A stretch of DNA of 39,573 nt. Origin: an uncultured Sphingomonadales bacterium. Lineage in GTDB: Bacteria > Pseudomonadota > Alphaproteobacteria > Sphingomonadales > Sphingomonadaceae. This document shows positions 25,634-34,015 of this stretch, one piece after another. The stretch lies in NCBI GenBank assembly GCA_903821685.1, contig CAIJLW010000135.1, positions 1 through 39,573 of the forward strand, read 5' to 3'. Below the pieces are notes generated by a model. That model was not told where the DNA came from, did no database searches, and saw only the letters and a program-made list of their open reading frames with translations. The translations under genes and the position numbers were made by a program. Every line of letters starts with the position of its first letter. The stretch's first letter is position 1.

Positions 25634-26672
25634 GGCTGATCCACAAATTGACATCAGGGCCAAGTCTTCGACAAAATCCACCAGGTTTGCGCGTTTGGCG
25701 CTGCTTATTTCTGTTCCGCTGCTGCTGGTGGGCGGGGCGACAGCCTATTACATCGTGAACGACCATTATGTTTCGACCGACAATGCCTATGTCCAGCAAG
25801 ACAAGGTGTCGATTTCAGCCGAGGTTGGCGGACGCATTCTTGACGTCGCAGTACGCGAGAATGATGTGGTCAAGGAAGGCGACCTTTTGTTCCGGGTTGA
25901 TCCGGCGCCTTACAGAATCGCTATCGAGCAAGCCGACGCAGCGATTGCCGCAGCGCAGGTTCGGGTTTCATCGCTTCAAACCGAATATCAGACTACTAAT
26001 GTTGATATTGAAAGCGCACGTGAAGACGTTGCGTTTTATGAAAAGGAATATCAGCGGCAATCGTCGCTCATGCAGGACGGCTTTACCACGCGTGCTCGGT
26101 TGCAGGCGGCCGAACATGCCTTGTCCGACGCACGCAGTCGGGTAGCCTCCGCGCTAGCCGACGCGACCAAGGCACGCGCTGCCCTTGCCACCGGATCGGC
26201 CGCACCCGGCGTTAATCCCGCCATTAAGGCAGGTCAGGTGCAACGTGAGCAGGCTATGCTCAACCTCTCGCGCACTGAAGTGCGCGCGCCTGTCGCTGGT
26301 GTCGTAAGTCAAGCAGATCGTTTGCAACCTGGCCAAATGATGGTGCAGGGCTTGCCCGGCGTGACGATCGTAGCCAGCAGCAAAAGCTGGATCGAAGCCA
26401 ATTTTAAGGAAACCGACCTAGCAAAAATGCGCGTCGGACAGCCCGCCGAAATCACATTTGATGCGTATCCTGATCTAAAGGTGCGGGGTAAGGTATCAAG
26501 CATTGGTGCTGGAACGGGCTCAGAATTTTCTGTCCTTCCGGCGCAAAACGCCAATGGTAATTGGGTCAAGGTAACGCAGCGCGTCCCCGTACGGATATCG
26601 ATAACCGACAAGCCGAAGCGTGCAATGATTGCAGGATTGTCGGCCCATGTCCGCATCGACACAAATAAGTAA
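25626..26672 (+). CDS. HlyD/EmrA-type membrane fusion protein
   Basis: This is the periplasmic adaptor of a multidrug efflux pump. The 348-residue protein has one N-terminal membrane helix (about 21-43), the biotinyl-lipoyl-like half starting TDNAYVQQDKVSISAEVGGR, a coiled-coil hairpin (about 100-190), the second lipoyl half RAPVAGVVSQADRLQPGQMM and a beta-barrel with ANFKETDLAKMRVGQPAEI. The pattern is that of EmrA. The start ATG 25626 has GAGGTG upstream and lies inside the end of marR. No outer-membrane TolC gene is nearby, so the pump must borrow one encoded elsewhere. Confidence 0.94.
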   Translation: MAEADPQIDIRAKSSTKSTRFARLALLISVPLLLVGGATAYYIVNDHYVSTDNAYVQQDKVSISAEVGGRILDVAVRENDVVKEGDLLFRVDPAPYRIAIEQADAAIAAAQVRVSSLQTEYQTTNVDIESAREDVAFYEKEYQRQSSLMQDGFTTRARLQAAEHALSDARSRVASALADATKARAALATGSAAPGVNPAIKAGQVQREQAMLNLSRTEVRAPVAGVVSQADRLQPGQMMVQGLPGVTIVASSKSWIEANFKETDLAKMRVGQPAEITFDAYPDLKVRGKVSSIGAGTGSEFSVLPAQNANGNWVKVTQRVPVRISITDKPKRAMIAGLSAHVRIDTNK

Positions 26673-28203
26673 TCCGCTCGATCAAGCCGCTTATCCGGTT
26701 AAAAACAAGGCGCTGCTGACGCTTGCCGTCATGGGTGCGACGATTATCCAAATCTTGGATTCGACGATTGCAAATGTGGCGATTCCGCATATGCAAACCA
26801 GCCTTGGCGCGACGATGGATACCATAACATGGGTCCTGACGAGTTATATCATCGCAAGCGCTGTTGCCATGCCGATCACGGGCTGGCTTTCCGACCGGAT
26901 TGGCTCACGCAATCTGTTTTTGGGCGCGGTAGCTGGGTTTATTCTCGCATCAATACTGTGCGGGATCGCAACCAGCCTTACTGAAATGGTCGCGTTCCGG
27001 ATATTCCAAGGGGTATGCGCAGCTTTTATAGGGCCACTTTCGCAAACCATTCTGCTCGATATCAATAAGCCATCGGATGCGCCGCGCGCAATGTCGATCT
27101 GGGGCATGGGCATTATGATTGCGCCCATATTGGGTCCCATGATCGGGGGTTGGTTGACCGAGAATTACAACTGGCGCTGGGTATTTTATATCAATTTGCC
27201 CATCGGTATTCCGACATTAGCTATCCTATGGTGGCTACTCCCATCACGCCCCATCAACCGGCGACAGCTTGATCGCTTTGGTTTTGCAATGCTCGCCATT
27301 GGCCTTGCGACGCTTCAGTTGTTGGTTGACCGCGGTCAGCAAGAGGACTGGCTGCAAAGCTGGGAAATCATCATCGAACTGCTCGTCGTGCTGGCTGCGC
27401 TTTGGATGTTTACGATGCACCAGATGACGACCCGCCGTCCGATGTTTGAGCGGCTCTTGGTCACGGACCGCAACTTCTTCATTTCACTGAATATGATGCT
27501 ACTTGTCGGCATGATGATGTTCGGTATCTTTGCTTTGTTGCCGCCCATGATGCAAAATCTTTATGGATATACCGTCTATGACACGGGCGTACTCCTAGCG
27601 CCGCGGGGTGTAGGCATAGTGATTGCTATGTTTATCGCCGCGAAGTTAGGCACCAAAGTTGATCCGCGCATCATAATCTTCGGCGGCTTCCTGATGACCG
27701 CTGCATCCATGTGGATGATGACCAGCTGGTCGTTGAATATGGACTGGCACTTGATCGTGTACACCGGCCTGCTTCAGGGATTCGGCATGGGCTTTGTTTT
27801 CATCCCCCTGAACAGCATCGCATTTTCGACACTGCCCATGCAGATGCGAACTGATGGCTCAAGCTTGCTTTACCTGTTCCGAAGCCTTGGCGGTAGCTTC
27901 GGAATATCTGTCATGACGACGATGCTCGCGCGCAATATGCAGACTAGCCACGAAGACTTGGCATCGCATGTGACAGCCTCTTCAATGAGCGTAGTCGACC
28001 CGTCGACCGCAGACCGGCTGGGATCCATAGGCGAAGCGGCGATGCAGATGGTTAATCTTGAAATCAACAGGCAGGCCGCAATGATCGCCTATCTCGACGA
28101 CTTCAAATTGATGATGATCATGCTGATAATCGTCAGCCCGCTGGTTTTCTTTTTGAAGCCCGGCAAAGCAGCCCCAGGGCAGCAGCCGGCAATGGCGGAC
28201 TGA
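26647..28203 (+). CDS. DHA2-family (EmrB/QacA) drug:H+ antiporter
   Basis: This is a major-facilitator transporter of 518 residues with about 14 membrane helices, the DHA2 layout. Motif LDSTIANVAIPHM lies in helix 1, WVLTSYIIASAVAMPITGWLSDRIG spans helix 2 and loop 2-3 (motif A), and the antiporter motif C region reads WGMGIMIAPILGPMIGG. It pairs with the preceding EmrA-like adaptor, whose gene it overlaps by 26 bases, to export hydrophobic compounds. The start ATG 26647 was taken instead of a TTG at 26629. It converges on the isomerase gene with a 3-base gap. Confidence 0.94.
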   Translation: MSASTQISNPLDQAAYPVKNKALLTLAVMGATIIQILDSTIANVAIPHMQTSLGATMDTITWVLTSYIIASAVAMPITGWLSDRIGSRNLFLGAVAGFILASILCGIATSLTEMVAFRIFQGVCAAFIGPLSQTILLDINKPSDAPRAMSIWGMGIMIAPILGPMIGGWLTENYNWRWVFYINLPIGIPTLAILWWLLPSRPINRRQLDRFGFAMLAIGLATLQLLVDRGQQEDWLQSWEIIIELLVVLAALWMFTMHQMTTRRPMFERLLVTDRNFFISLNMMLLVGMMMFGIFALLPPMMQNLYGYTVYDTGVLLAPRGVGIVIAMFIAAKLGTKVDPRIIIFGGFLMTAASMWMMTSWSLNMDWHLIVYTGLLQGFGMGFVFIPLNSIAFSTLPMQMRTDGSSLLYLFRSLGGSFGISVMTTMLARNMQTSHEDLASHVTASSMSVVDPSTADRLGSIGEAAMQMVNLEINRQAAMIAYLDDFKLMMIMLIIVSPLVFFLKPGKAAPGQQPAMAD

Positions 28204-28206
28204 CGA

Positions 28207-28860
28207 TTACGCCGAGCGCGCAACCAGTCCCTTTTGCTGCATCCGCCACACCGCCATCTCGATGCGGTCCTGACCAAAAAAGGGCTCGCCATCGAAGACT
28301 AAGGTCGGGACGCCCCAATGGCCCGCAGCCTCTAGCGCAGCTTGGTTGGCCGCGATTTCAGCGTCGAGGACTTCTGCATCTTTGATGGCCTCGACGTCCA
28401 ATTCGTCCAAGTTCAATCCGGCGCGCGTCGCCGCACCCGCCAAATGGTCGCCCTCATGCCAATTTTCCGCGCCACCCCAGATAAGACGTGAGACTTCATC
28501 GCAAAAGACAAGGCTCTTGCCGCGCCGCGCCGCCGCTTGACCCAAGCGGGTCAGGCGGAAGATGTAAGGCTGCTCATCCGCAATCTTGCGCGTCATAACG
28601 TCTTGCACAATGGGATCGGGTCGTGGAGGACCAAATGGGATGCCATGAAACTGCGCCACGCGGAACATATCGGTAAAGGTATAACGCAACCAGTTCGGGT
28701 GGCTGCGTTCAAAAAAATCAGGTTCTCGGATCGCCAACGGATAGACCGGTCGCAAATTTATCGTAAGGTCATATTCTTGTGCCAGCGCGCTATATCGCCG
28801 TGTGGCAAGATAGCTATACGGACTGCGAAACGACCAGAATATATCCGCTTGCAGCCCCAT
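28207..28860 (-). CDS. DsbA-fold 2-hydroxychromene-2-carboxylate isomerase-like protein
   Basis: This 217-residue protein is of the GST-kappa/DsbA-like family. It starts with DIFWSFRSPYSYLA, where the two active-site cysteines of DsbA are Ser (S10 and S13), as in glutathione-dependent 2-hydroxychromene-2-carboxylate isomerases of naphthalene degradation. The cis-proline motif is HWGVPTLVFDGEPFFGQDR. No aromatic-degradation genes surround it, so its substrate here is uncertain; a general glutathione-linked isomerase or transferase is equally possible. It follows asd by 3 bases on the same strand, with AAGGGAT before the ATG. Confidence 0.88.
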   Translation of the reverse strand: MGLQADIFWSFRSPYSYLATRRYSALAQEYDLTINLRPVYPLAIREPDFFERSHPNWLRYTFTDMFRVAQFHGIPFGPPRPDPIVQDVMTRKIADEQPYIFRLTRLGQAAARRGKSLVFCDEVSRLIWGGAENWHEGDHLAGAATRAGLNLDELDVEAIKDAEVLDAEIAANQAALEAAGHWGVPTLVFDGEPFFGQDRIEMAVWRMQQKGLVARSA

Positions 28861-28863
28861 AAC

Positions 28864-29889
28864 TTATCCCTTTTTCAAATGCCGCCGCCCCAGCAGCTCG
28901 GCAATCTGCACCGCATTCAGCGCAGCGCCTTTGCGTAAATTATCCGACACGCACCAGAAGGCAAGGCCATTGTGGACAGTAGGATCTTCACGCACGCGGC
29001 TGACATAGGTCGCATCATCGCCCGCAGCTTCCACAGGCGTCGTATAGCCCCCATCTTCACGCTTATCGATGAGCATGATGCCAGGCGCTTCCCGCAGTAT
29101 GTTTTGTGCAGTCTCTGCCGACATTTCCCGCTCATATTCGATATTCACAGCCTCGCTGTGGCCAACAAATACCGGTACCCGCACGCAGGTTGCGGTCAGT
29201 TTGATTTTCGGGTCGAGTATCTTCTTGACCTCAACCATCATCTTCCACTCTTCCTTCGTATAGCCGTCGTCGAGGAAGCTATCGATATGCGGAATGACGT
29301 TAAACGCGATTTGCTTGGTGAATTTTTTGGCATCAGCGCTGTCACCGACAAAGATGTTGCGGCTCTGTTCGAACAGCTCATCCATGCCCTCTTTGCCCGC
29401 CCCAGACACCGACTGGTACGTCGATACGACAACGCGGGTAATCTTGGCGTAATCGTGTAGCGGCTTCAACGCGACGACCAATTGTGCCGTTGAACAGTTC
29501 GGGTTGGCGATGATGTTCTTGCGTTTGTAGATATCAATTGCGTCGGGGTTTACCTCAGGCACAATCAATGGGACATCCGGATCCATCCGGAAAAGCGAGC
29601 TGTTATCAATCACGACGCAGCCGGCAGCGGCTGCAATCGGCGCATATTTCTTGGTAGCGTCCGATCCGATAGCAAAAATCGCTATGTCCCAGCCCGACCA
29701 ATCGAAATTCTCAATATTCTGAATCTTGAGCATCTTATCGGTATCGCCATATTCGATTTCGATACCTTGGCTGCGCGATGACGCGAGCACAGCGACCTCG
29801 TCGGCAGGGAATGCGCGTTCGGCCAAAATGTTTACCACTTCGCGGCCTACATTGCCGGTCGCGCCTGCGACCACGATACGATAACCCAT
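28864..29889 (-). CDS. asd: aspartate-semialdehyde dehydrogenase
   Basis: Asd reduces aspartyl phosphate to aspartate semialdehyde, the branch point to lysine/diaminopimelate, threonine and methionine. The 341-residue protein has the NADP loop GATGNVG (9-15) and the catalytic cysteine C133 in NPNCSTAQLV. The ATG at 29889 has AAGGAA seven bases upstream; a longer in-frame start (30048) would read through the rplS terminator and is rejected. It feeds the same pathway as dapF, encoded in this window on the other strand. Asd lies downstream of the ribosomal-protein operon but is separated from it by a terminator. Confidence 0.97.
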   Translation of the reverse strand: MGYRIVVAGATGNVGREVVNILAERAFPADEVAVLASSRSQGIEIEYGDTDKMLKIQNIENFDWSGWDIAIFAIGSDATKKYAPIAAAAGCVVIDNSSLFRMDPDVPLIVPEVNPDAIDIYKRKNIIANPNCSTAQLVVALKPLHDYAKITRVVVSTYQSVSGAGKEGMDELFEQSRNIFVGDSADAKKFTKQIAFNVIPHIDSFLDDGYTKEEWKMMVEVKKILDPKIKLTATCVRVPVFVGHSEAVNIEYEREMSAETAQNILREAPGIMLIDKREDGGYTTPVEAAGDDATYVSRVREDPTVHNGLAFWCVSDNLRKGAALNAVQIAELLGRRHLKKG

Positions 29890-29924
29890 GTGTAATTCCT
29901 TGACGTGTAAGCGGACGGGACAAT

Positions 29925-29958
29925 AAAAAAGGCCGGGCTCTTTATAGGAGCCCGGCCT
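29925..29958 (-). terminator. rho-independent terminator of the ffh-rplS operon
   Basis: An 11-bp perfect stem (29930-29940 with 29948-29958, core GGCCGGGCTC/GAGCCCGGCC) with a 7-base loop is followed on the minus strand by six T residues. It lies about 38 bases after the rplS stop and 36 bases before asd. Confidence 0.95.
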
Positions 29959-29995
29959 TTCATGTTCTGTTAGAAACGTGAGCCTAGCTCCTGCC

Positions 29996-30388
29996 TTATT
30001 CGGCAGCCTCGGTAGTTTTAATAGGGCGTGGATCGCGGCGTTCCGCAATACGTGCCTTCTTACCGGTCAAACCACGCAGATAATAAAGCTTCGCACGACG
30101 CACGACGCCCTTACGGACGACTTCGATGCTGTCGATGTTCGGGCTGTACAGCGGGAATACGCGCTCGACGCCTTCACCGAACGACATTTTGCGTACGGTG
30201 AAGTTGGAGCCCATGCCCTTGTTCGAACGCGCGATGCACACGCCTTCGTAATTCTGAATACGCGTGCGTTCACCTTCGATGACCTTCACGCCCACCTTTA
30301 CGGTGTCACCTGCACGGAAAGCAGGAATTTTTTTGTTTTCTGACAAAGCTGCAATAGCTTCGGCTTCGAGTGTTTGGATGAGGTTCAT
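29996..30388 (-). CDS. rplS: 50S ribosomal protein bL19
   Basis: bL19 sits at the 30S-50S interface. The 130-residue protein has the typical start [15 protein letters not shown], then [20 protein letters not shown] and a basic C-terminal half with [17 protein letters not shown]. The ATG at 30388 gives the family N-terminus; the in-frame extension to 30445 lies inside the end of trmD. It is the last gene of the ffh-rpsP-rimM-trmD-rplS operon, 7 bases after trmD, and a strong terminator follows. Confidence 0.98.
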   Translation of the reverse strand: MNLIQTLEAEAIAALSENKKIPAFRAGDTVKVGVKVIEGERTRIQNYEGVCIARSNKGMGSNFTVRKMSFGEGVERVFPLYSPNIDSIEVVRKGVVRRAKLYYLRGLTGKKARIAERRDPRPIKTTEAAE

Positions 30389-30395
30389 GCCCCAT

Positions 30396-31136
30396 TTAAT
30401 CCTTATTCTTTTGTCGCACGTCAGAGGCAGGCTGGACCCGGGCATCTTTGTAACGCCCCCAAAGGTCCGGTCTGCGTAACCGAGTGATTTCCTCTGCCTG
30501 ATGTTTCCGCCAAGCAGCTATTTTCGCATGATCCCCCGATCGCAACACTTCAGGGATCATACGCCCTTCCCAATCATTGGGTCGGGTGTAGTGCGGATAT
30601 TCAAGTAATCCTTGTTCAAAGGACTCTTCGTCACCGCTGGAAGAGGCGCCCATTACGCCGGGAAGCAGCCGAATGCAAGCGTCTAACAGCATCAGCGCAC
30701 CAATTTCGCCGCCCGACAGAATGATGTCGCCCATCGAGACTTGCTCGATCTCCGGATAAGCATCGAACAGCCGCTCATCGAACCCTTCAAATCGGCCGCA
30801 AAGGACGGTTACGCCAGCGCCTGCGGCAAGTGCACGGATGCGGCTTTGCGTGATCGGTGTACCACGCGGCGTCATGGCGAGAATCGGAAGTTCAGGTTGC
30901 TCCGCTGACGCATAGTCGACCGCTGCGGCAAGGATATCCGCCCGTAATACCATCCCCGCCCCGCCGCCTGCTGGTGTATCATCTACCGTGCGGTGCTTAT
31001 CCGTCGCAAAATCGCGGATCTGGAGAGGTGCGCAAGACCATTTGCCCTCCTCCAACGCACGACCAGCCAAGGATATTCCCAGTGGGCCGGGAAACATCTC
31101 GGGATAAAGCGTGAGGATTTGGGCGTGAAAGGTCAT
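30396..31136 (-). CDS. trmD: tRNA (guanine-N1)-methyltransferase TrmD
   Basis: TrmD makes m1G37 in tRNAs reading CNN codons and so prevents +1 frameshifting. The 246-residue SPOUT-fold protein has the trefoil-knot elements [14 protein letters not shown] and [19 protein letters not shown], preceded by [13 protein letters not shown]. It begins [15 protein letters not shown], and its ATG overlaps the rimM stop as ATGA, which fixes the start. The C-terminal domain ends with a basic tail. It follows its usual partners rpsP and rimM. Confidence 0.98.
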   Translation of the reverse strand: MTFHAQILTLYPEMFPGPLGISLAGRALEEGKWSCAPLQIRDFATDKHRTVDDTPAGGGAGMVLRADILAAAVDYASAEQPELPILAMTPRGTPITQSRIRALAAGAGVTVLCGRFEGFDERLFDAYPEIEQVSMGDIILSGGEIGALMLLDACIRLLPGVMGASSSGDEESFEQGLLEYPHYTRPNDWEGRMIPEVLRSGDHAKIAAWRKHQAEEITRLRRPDLWGRYKDARVQPASDVRQKNKD

Positions 31137-31639
31137 ATCACGAAATCGGCATCGATGACGATATTGCCGCCCGCGCCGGCGGTCCATTCGGGGACAGCGT
31201 GGGCTGTCATCGGGACCATGAATTTTTTACCGGGCTTACCTTCAATAGATGGCATCTGAATTTCCAGAACGTCGCTAGCACCGAAATTTTCCACGGCAAC
31301 GCAGGTGCCAAGGTCGTTACCATCCGTGGATACGCATCGCAAACCAAGCAGGTCGCTGTAATAATATTCGCCGTCATCCAGTTTAGGCAGAGCCTCACGC
31401 GGGACAGTCAGCAATGTACTGCGCAACTTCTCTGCAGCATTGCGGTCGTTGATTTCGGCAAAGCGCGCAATTGCGCCGTCTTTGGTCGGGCGCAGCGACT
31501 TTACCGTCAACGCCCCGTCATTGAAACTTTTGTAATGTTTCAAGCTGTCGATATCATCTGCAAACAGCTTTAAACGGACTTCACCCGTCACGCCGTGCGC
31601 GCCAGACACGGCGGCAAGCGTGACGGTGTTGTCGGCCAA
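31133..31639 (-). CDS. rimM: 16S rRNA processing/ribosome maturation factor RimM
   Basis: RimM assists late assembly of the 30S head and binds uS19. The 168-residue protein has the N-terminal RimM domain with [18 protein letters not shown] and a C-terminal PRC-barrel domain from about residue 90 ([13 protein letters not shown]). The start is TTG at 31639, three bases after the rpsP stop, with GAGGG of the rpsP end serving as ribosome site. TTG is unusual for a translation-factor gene and may lower its yield relative to the ribosomal proteins on the same mRNA. Confidence 0.95.
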   Translation of the reverse strand: MADNTVTLAAVSGAHGVTGEVRLKLFADDIDSLKHYKSFNDGALTVKSLRPTKDGAIARFAEINDRNAAEKLRSTLLTVPREALPKLDDGEYYYSDLLGLRCVSTDGNDLGTCVAVENFGASDVLEIQMPSIEGKPGKKFMVPMTAHAVPEWTAGAGGNIVIDADFVI

Positions 31640-31642
31640 GGT

Positions 31643-32242
31643 TTAGCCCTCGGCCTTTTCTTCGGTTGCTTCTTCTGCAGCAGGTGCTTCTTCGGCAGCA
31701 GCTTCAACAGGCGCAGCTTCTTCAGCGACAGGCGCTTCTTCGGCAGCTGCTTCAACAGAAGCGGCTTCTTCGGCGGCAGGTGCTTCTTCGGCAGCTACTT
31801 CAACGGGAGCGGCTTCTTCAGCGGCAGGCGCTTCTTCGGCTACAACTTCAGGCTCTGGCTCAGGTGCTGGTGCGGCGGCCGCAACAGCTGCTGCTTCTTC
31901 AGCTTCAGCAATTTTCGTTGCCTTGTCTTCAGCGCGATCCTTGGCCTTCTGGCCTGGTTCACCCTTGTTCGGGTTGCTCTTGACCTTGCGCTCTTTGACG
32001 CCAGCGATGTCAAGGAAGCGGGCAACGCGGTCCGATGGCTGCGCACCAGCCGCGAGCCAATGCTTCGCACGCTCAGCGTCGATGATCATACGCTCTGCGC
32101 TGTCCTTTGGAAGCTGCGGGTTGTAGCTGCCGATACGCTCGATGAACTTGCCATCGCGCGGCGCACGGGCGTCGGCTACGACGATTTTATAATAAGGGCG
32201 CTTTTTCGAACCGCCCCGCGACAAACGCATTGATAATGCCAT
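31643..32242 (-). CDS. rpsP: 30S ribosomal protein bS16 with long acidic Ala/Glu/Pro repeat tail
   Basis: Residues 1-85 are an ordinary bS16 ([20 protein letters not shown], then [10 protein letters not shown]), needed for 30S assembly. A basic linker (85-110) leads to an acidic tail of about 90 residues built from 16-residue units of the type [16 protein letters not shown] at 135-150, 151-166 and 167-182, with a partial fourth copy. The 199-residue total is more than twice the Escherichia coli protein. AAAGGTGAG lies about 10 bases before the first ATG; a second ATG at codon 5 is possible. It is 44 bases after ffh. Confidence 0.96.
   Translation of the reverse strand: MALSMRLSRGGSKKRPYYKIVVADARAPRDGKFIERIGSYNPQLPKDSAERMIIDAERAKHWLAAGAQPSDRVARFLDIAGVKERKVKSNPNKGEPGQKAKDRAEDKATKIAEAEEAAAVAAAAPAPEPEPEVVAEEAPAAEEAAPVEVAAEEAPAAEEAASVEAAAEEAPVAEEAAPVEAAAEEAPAAEEATEEKAEG
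31686..31860. repeat. 48-bp in-frame tandem repeat inside rpsP
   Basis: Three full 48-base units lie at 31686-31733, 31734-31781 and 31782-31829, with a partial unit to about 31860. Each begins GCTTCTTCGGC on the plus strand. They differ at scattered positions, mostly keeping the Ala/Glu/Pro/Val coding. There are no spacers, so this is not CRISPR. The repeat encodes the acidic tail of bS16 and could change copy number by slippage or recombination. Confidence 0.9.
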
Positions 32243-32286
32243 AAAACTAACTCACCTTTCTTAAAATACTAAAACTAAAAAATAAC

Positions 32287-33774
32287 TTATTTCTTTTTAT
32301 TAAGAAGTCGTGCGAGGTCGGACGGCATACCGCCACCGCCGCCCATTCCGGGTAACCCGCTTATGCCAGGCGGCATTGCGCCGGGGGGCAAGGCGCCCAT
32401 CGCGCCACCCATGCCGCCGCCACCAGCTAAGCCGCCTTTTCCACCGAACATGGCAGCGAGGCCCTTAAGACCACCCATCTTCCGGATGCGTTTCATGGCG
32501 CCGGCCATTTCCTGATGCATTTTGATCAGCTTGTTGACGTCTTGCACCGTCATGCCGGAACCCTTGGCGATACGGATTTTCCGTTTGGCGTTGAGCAATT
32601 CCGGCTTGGCGCGCTCTTTTGGGGTCATCGAGCCAATGATGGCATCCATGTGTACGAGCAACTTGTCATTCATGCCGCTGGCATCCATCGCCTGCTTGGC
32701 CTTTTTCATGCCGGGCATCATGCCAGCAAGCGCGCCCAGACCGCCCATTTTGGTCATCTGACGGAATTGGGTACGCAGATCGTCCATGTCGAACTGCCCC
32801 TTGGCCATTTTGGCCGCGAGCTTATCCGCATCTTCCTTTTCCACCATTTCGGACGCGCGTTCGACCAAGCCGACAACGTCACCCATGCCAAGAATACGGC
32901 CAGCAACCCGGCTTGGGTTGAAAGCCTCAATCGCGTCAAGCTTTTCGCCGACGCCTGCAAATTTGATTGGCTTGCCAGTAATAGCACGCATCGACAGGGC
33001 AGCACCGCCGCGTGCGTCACCGTCCATGCGGGTCAGCACGATACCCGTCAGATCAACGCGCTCGCCGAAGCTTTTAGCGACATTAACGGCGTCTTGACCC
33101 GTGAGGGAGTCGACCACCAGCAGAATTTCCTGCGGTGTCGAAACCTTTGCCACCGCCTGCATTTCGTCCATCAACTGTTGATCAACGTGCAAACGGCCTG
33201 CGGTATCGAGGATGAGGACGTCAAAACCCTGCAATTTTGCCGCCTGCATCGCCCGCTTGGCGATATCGACAGGCATTTGCCCTTGAACGATTGGCAGAGT
33301 CGCAACCTCTGTCTGCGAACCAAGCGTGGCCAGTTGCTCCTGCGCAGCGGGACGATTGACGTCGAGCGAGGCCATGAGGACTTTTTTGCCCTGCTTAGCC
33401 TTCAACATCTTGGCGATTTTAGCAGTCGTCGTGGTTTTACCCGAACCCTGCAGACCAATCATCATGATAATCGCAGGTGGCGCAACTGCCAGATTCAGAT
33501 CGCTTTGTTCAGCGCCAAGCATCTCGACAAGCGCATCGTTGACGATCTTGACGACTTGCTGCCCAGGCGTAACCGATTTCAGCACCTGCGCGCCAACGGC
33601 TAGCTCGGTTACCTTGTCGACAAACTCACGCACGACAGGCAGCGCAACATCAGCCTCAAGCAGGGCAACGCGCACTTCCCGCATCGCTTCACGAACATCG
33701 GCTTCGTTCAACGCACCGCGACCACGCAGGCGGTCAAACACACCTCCCAACCGGTCGCTTAGCTTGTCAAACAT
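32287..33774 (-). CDS. ffh: signal recognition particle protein Ffh
   Basis: Ffh binds 4.5S RNA and signal sequences and delivers ribosomes to FtsY at the membrane. The 495-residue protein has the N domain, G1 GLQGSGKTTT, DVNRPAAQEQL, DTAGRLHVD, TRMDGDARGG and a methionine-rich M domain ending in the Gly/Met/Pro-rich tail GGLAGGGGMGGAMG and DLARLLNKKK. Two ATGs are six bases apart; the second (33774) was chosen because AAGGA is correctly spaced and the family starts MFxxLSDRLGG. It leads the rpsP-rimM-trmD-rplS genes. A 14-bp palindrome lies just upstream. Confidence 0.97.
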   Translation of the reverse strand: MFDKLSDRLGGVFDRLRGRGALNEADVREAMREVRVALLEADVALPVVREFVDKVTELAVGAQVLKSVTPGQQVVKIVNDALVEMLGAEQSDLNLAVAPPAIIMMIGLQGSGKTTTTAKIAKMLKAKQGKKVLMASLDVNRPAAQEQLATLGSQTEVATLPIVQGQMPVDIAKRAMQAAKLQGFDVLILDTAGRLHVDQQLMDEMQAVAKVSTPQEILLVVDSLTGQDAVNVAKSFGERVDLTGIVLTRMDGDARGGAALSMRAITGKPIKFAGVGEKLDAIEAFNPSRVAGRILGMGDVVGLVERASEMVEKEDADKLAAKMAKGQFDMDDLRTQFRQMTKMGGLGALAGMMPGMKKAKQAMDASGMNDKLLVHMDAIIGSMTPKERAKPELLNAKRKIRIAKGSGMTVQDVNKLIKMHQEMAGAMKRIRKMGGLKGLAAMFGGKGGLAGGGGMGGAMGALPPGAMPPGISGLPGMGGGGGMPSDLARLLNKKK

Positions 33775-33793
33775 CGACATTCCTTACCAATGC

Positions 33794-33807
33794 GCCTCAA
33801 TTGAGGC
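33794..33807. promoter_or_regulatory. 14-bp perfect palindrome upstream of ffh
   Basis: GCCTCAATTGAGGC is a perfect palindrome 19 bases upstream of the ffh start codon, in the 241-base divergent region between ffh and dapF. It could be an operator or a hairpin in the ffh leader. A GAATC site of the GANTC type used by the CcrM methylase lies at 33833-33837. I see no other clear element in 33775-34015. Confidence 0.4.
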
Positions 33808-34015
33808 ATAAACGAACAAAAAGCCGGTGAGCGAATCTTCGCCAACCAGCTTGGAAACTATGGATTTCCAACAAATATGAATGGCAGATAACCTGCCTTG
33901 GCCGTCCGACTAGCCACTAAAGCGCAAGAAAGCAAATTATTCCGCGAGGCCAAACACCTATAGAGCATAGCATGAACGGTGGACACTGCGCCTTGCACCC
34001 CCTAAATCGCCCAAC

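Noticed and set aside
28207-28860. Part of an aromatic-degradation gene cluster
   Set aside because: No dioxygenase, aldolase or dehydrogenase genes of such pathways are near; it sits behind asd.
29890-30048. Longer N-terminus for asd
   Set aside because: It would translate through the rplS terminator; AAGGAA at the proper distance marks the ATG at 29889.
31686-31860. Regular 48-bp repeats considered as CRISPR
   Set aside because: The units abut without spacers, are imperfect and keep the rpsP reading frame; no cas genes are present.
32515-33603. 362-codon open frame on the plus strand
   Set aside because: It is antisense to ffh, which has all SRP GTPase motifs. The product has no recognisable domain and mirrors the codon pattern of the opposite strand.
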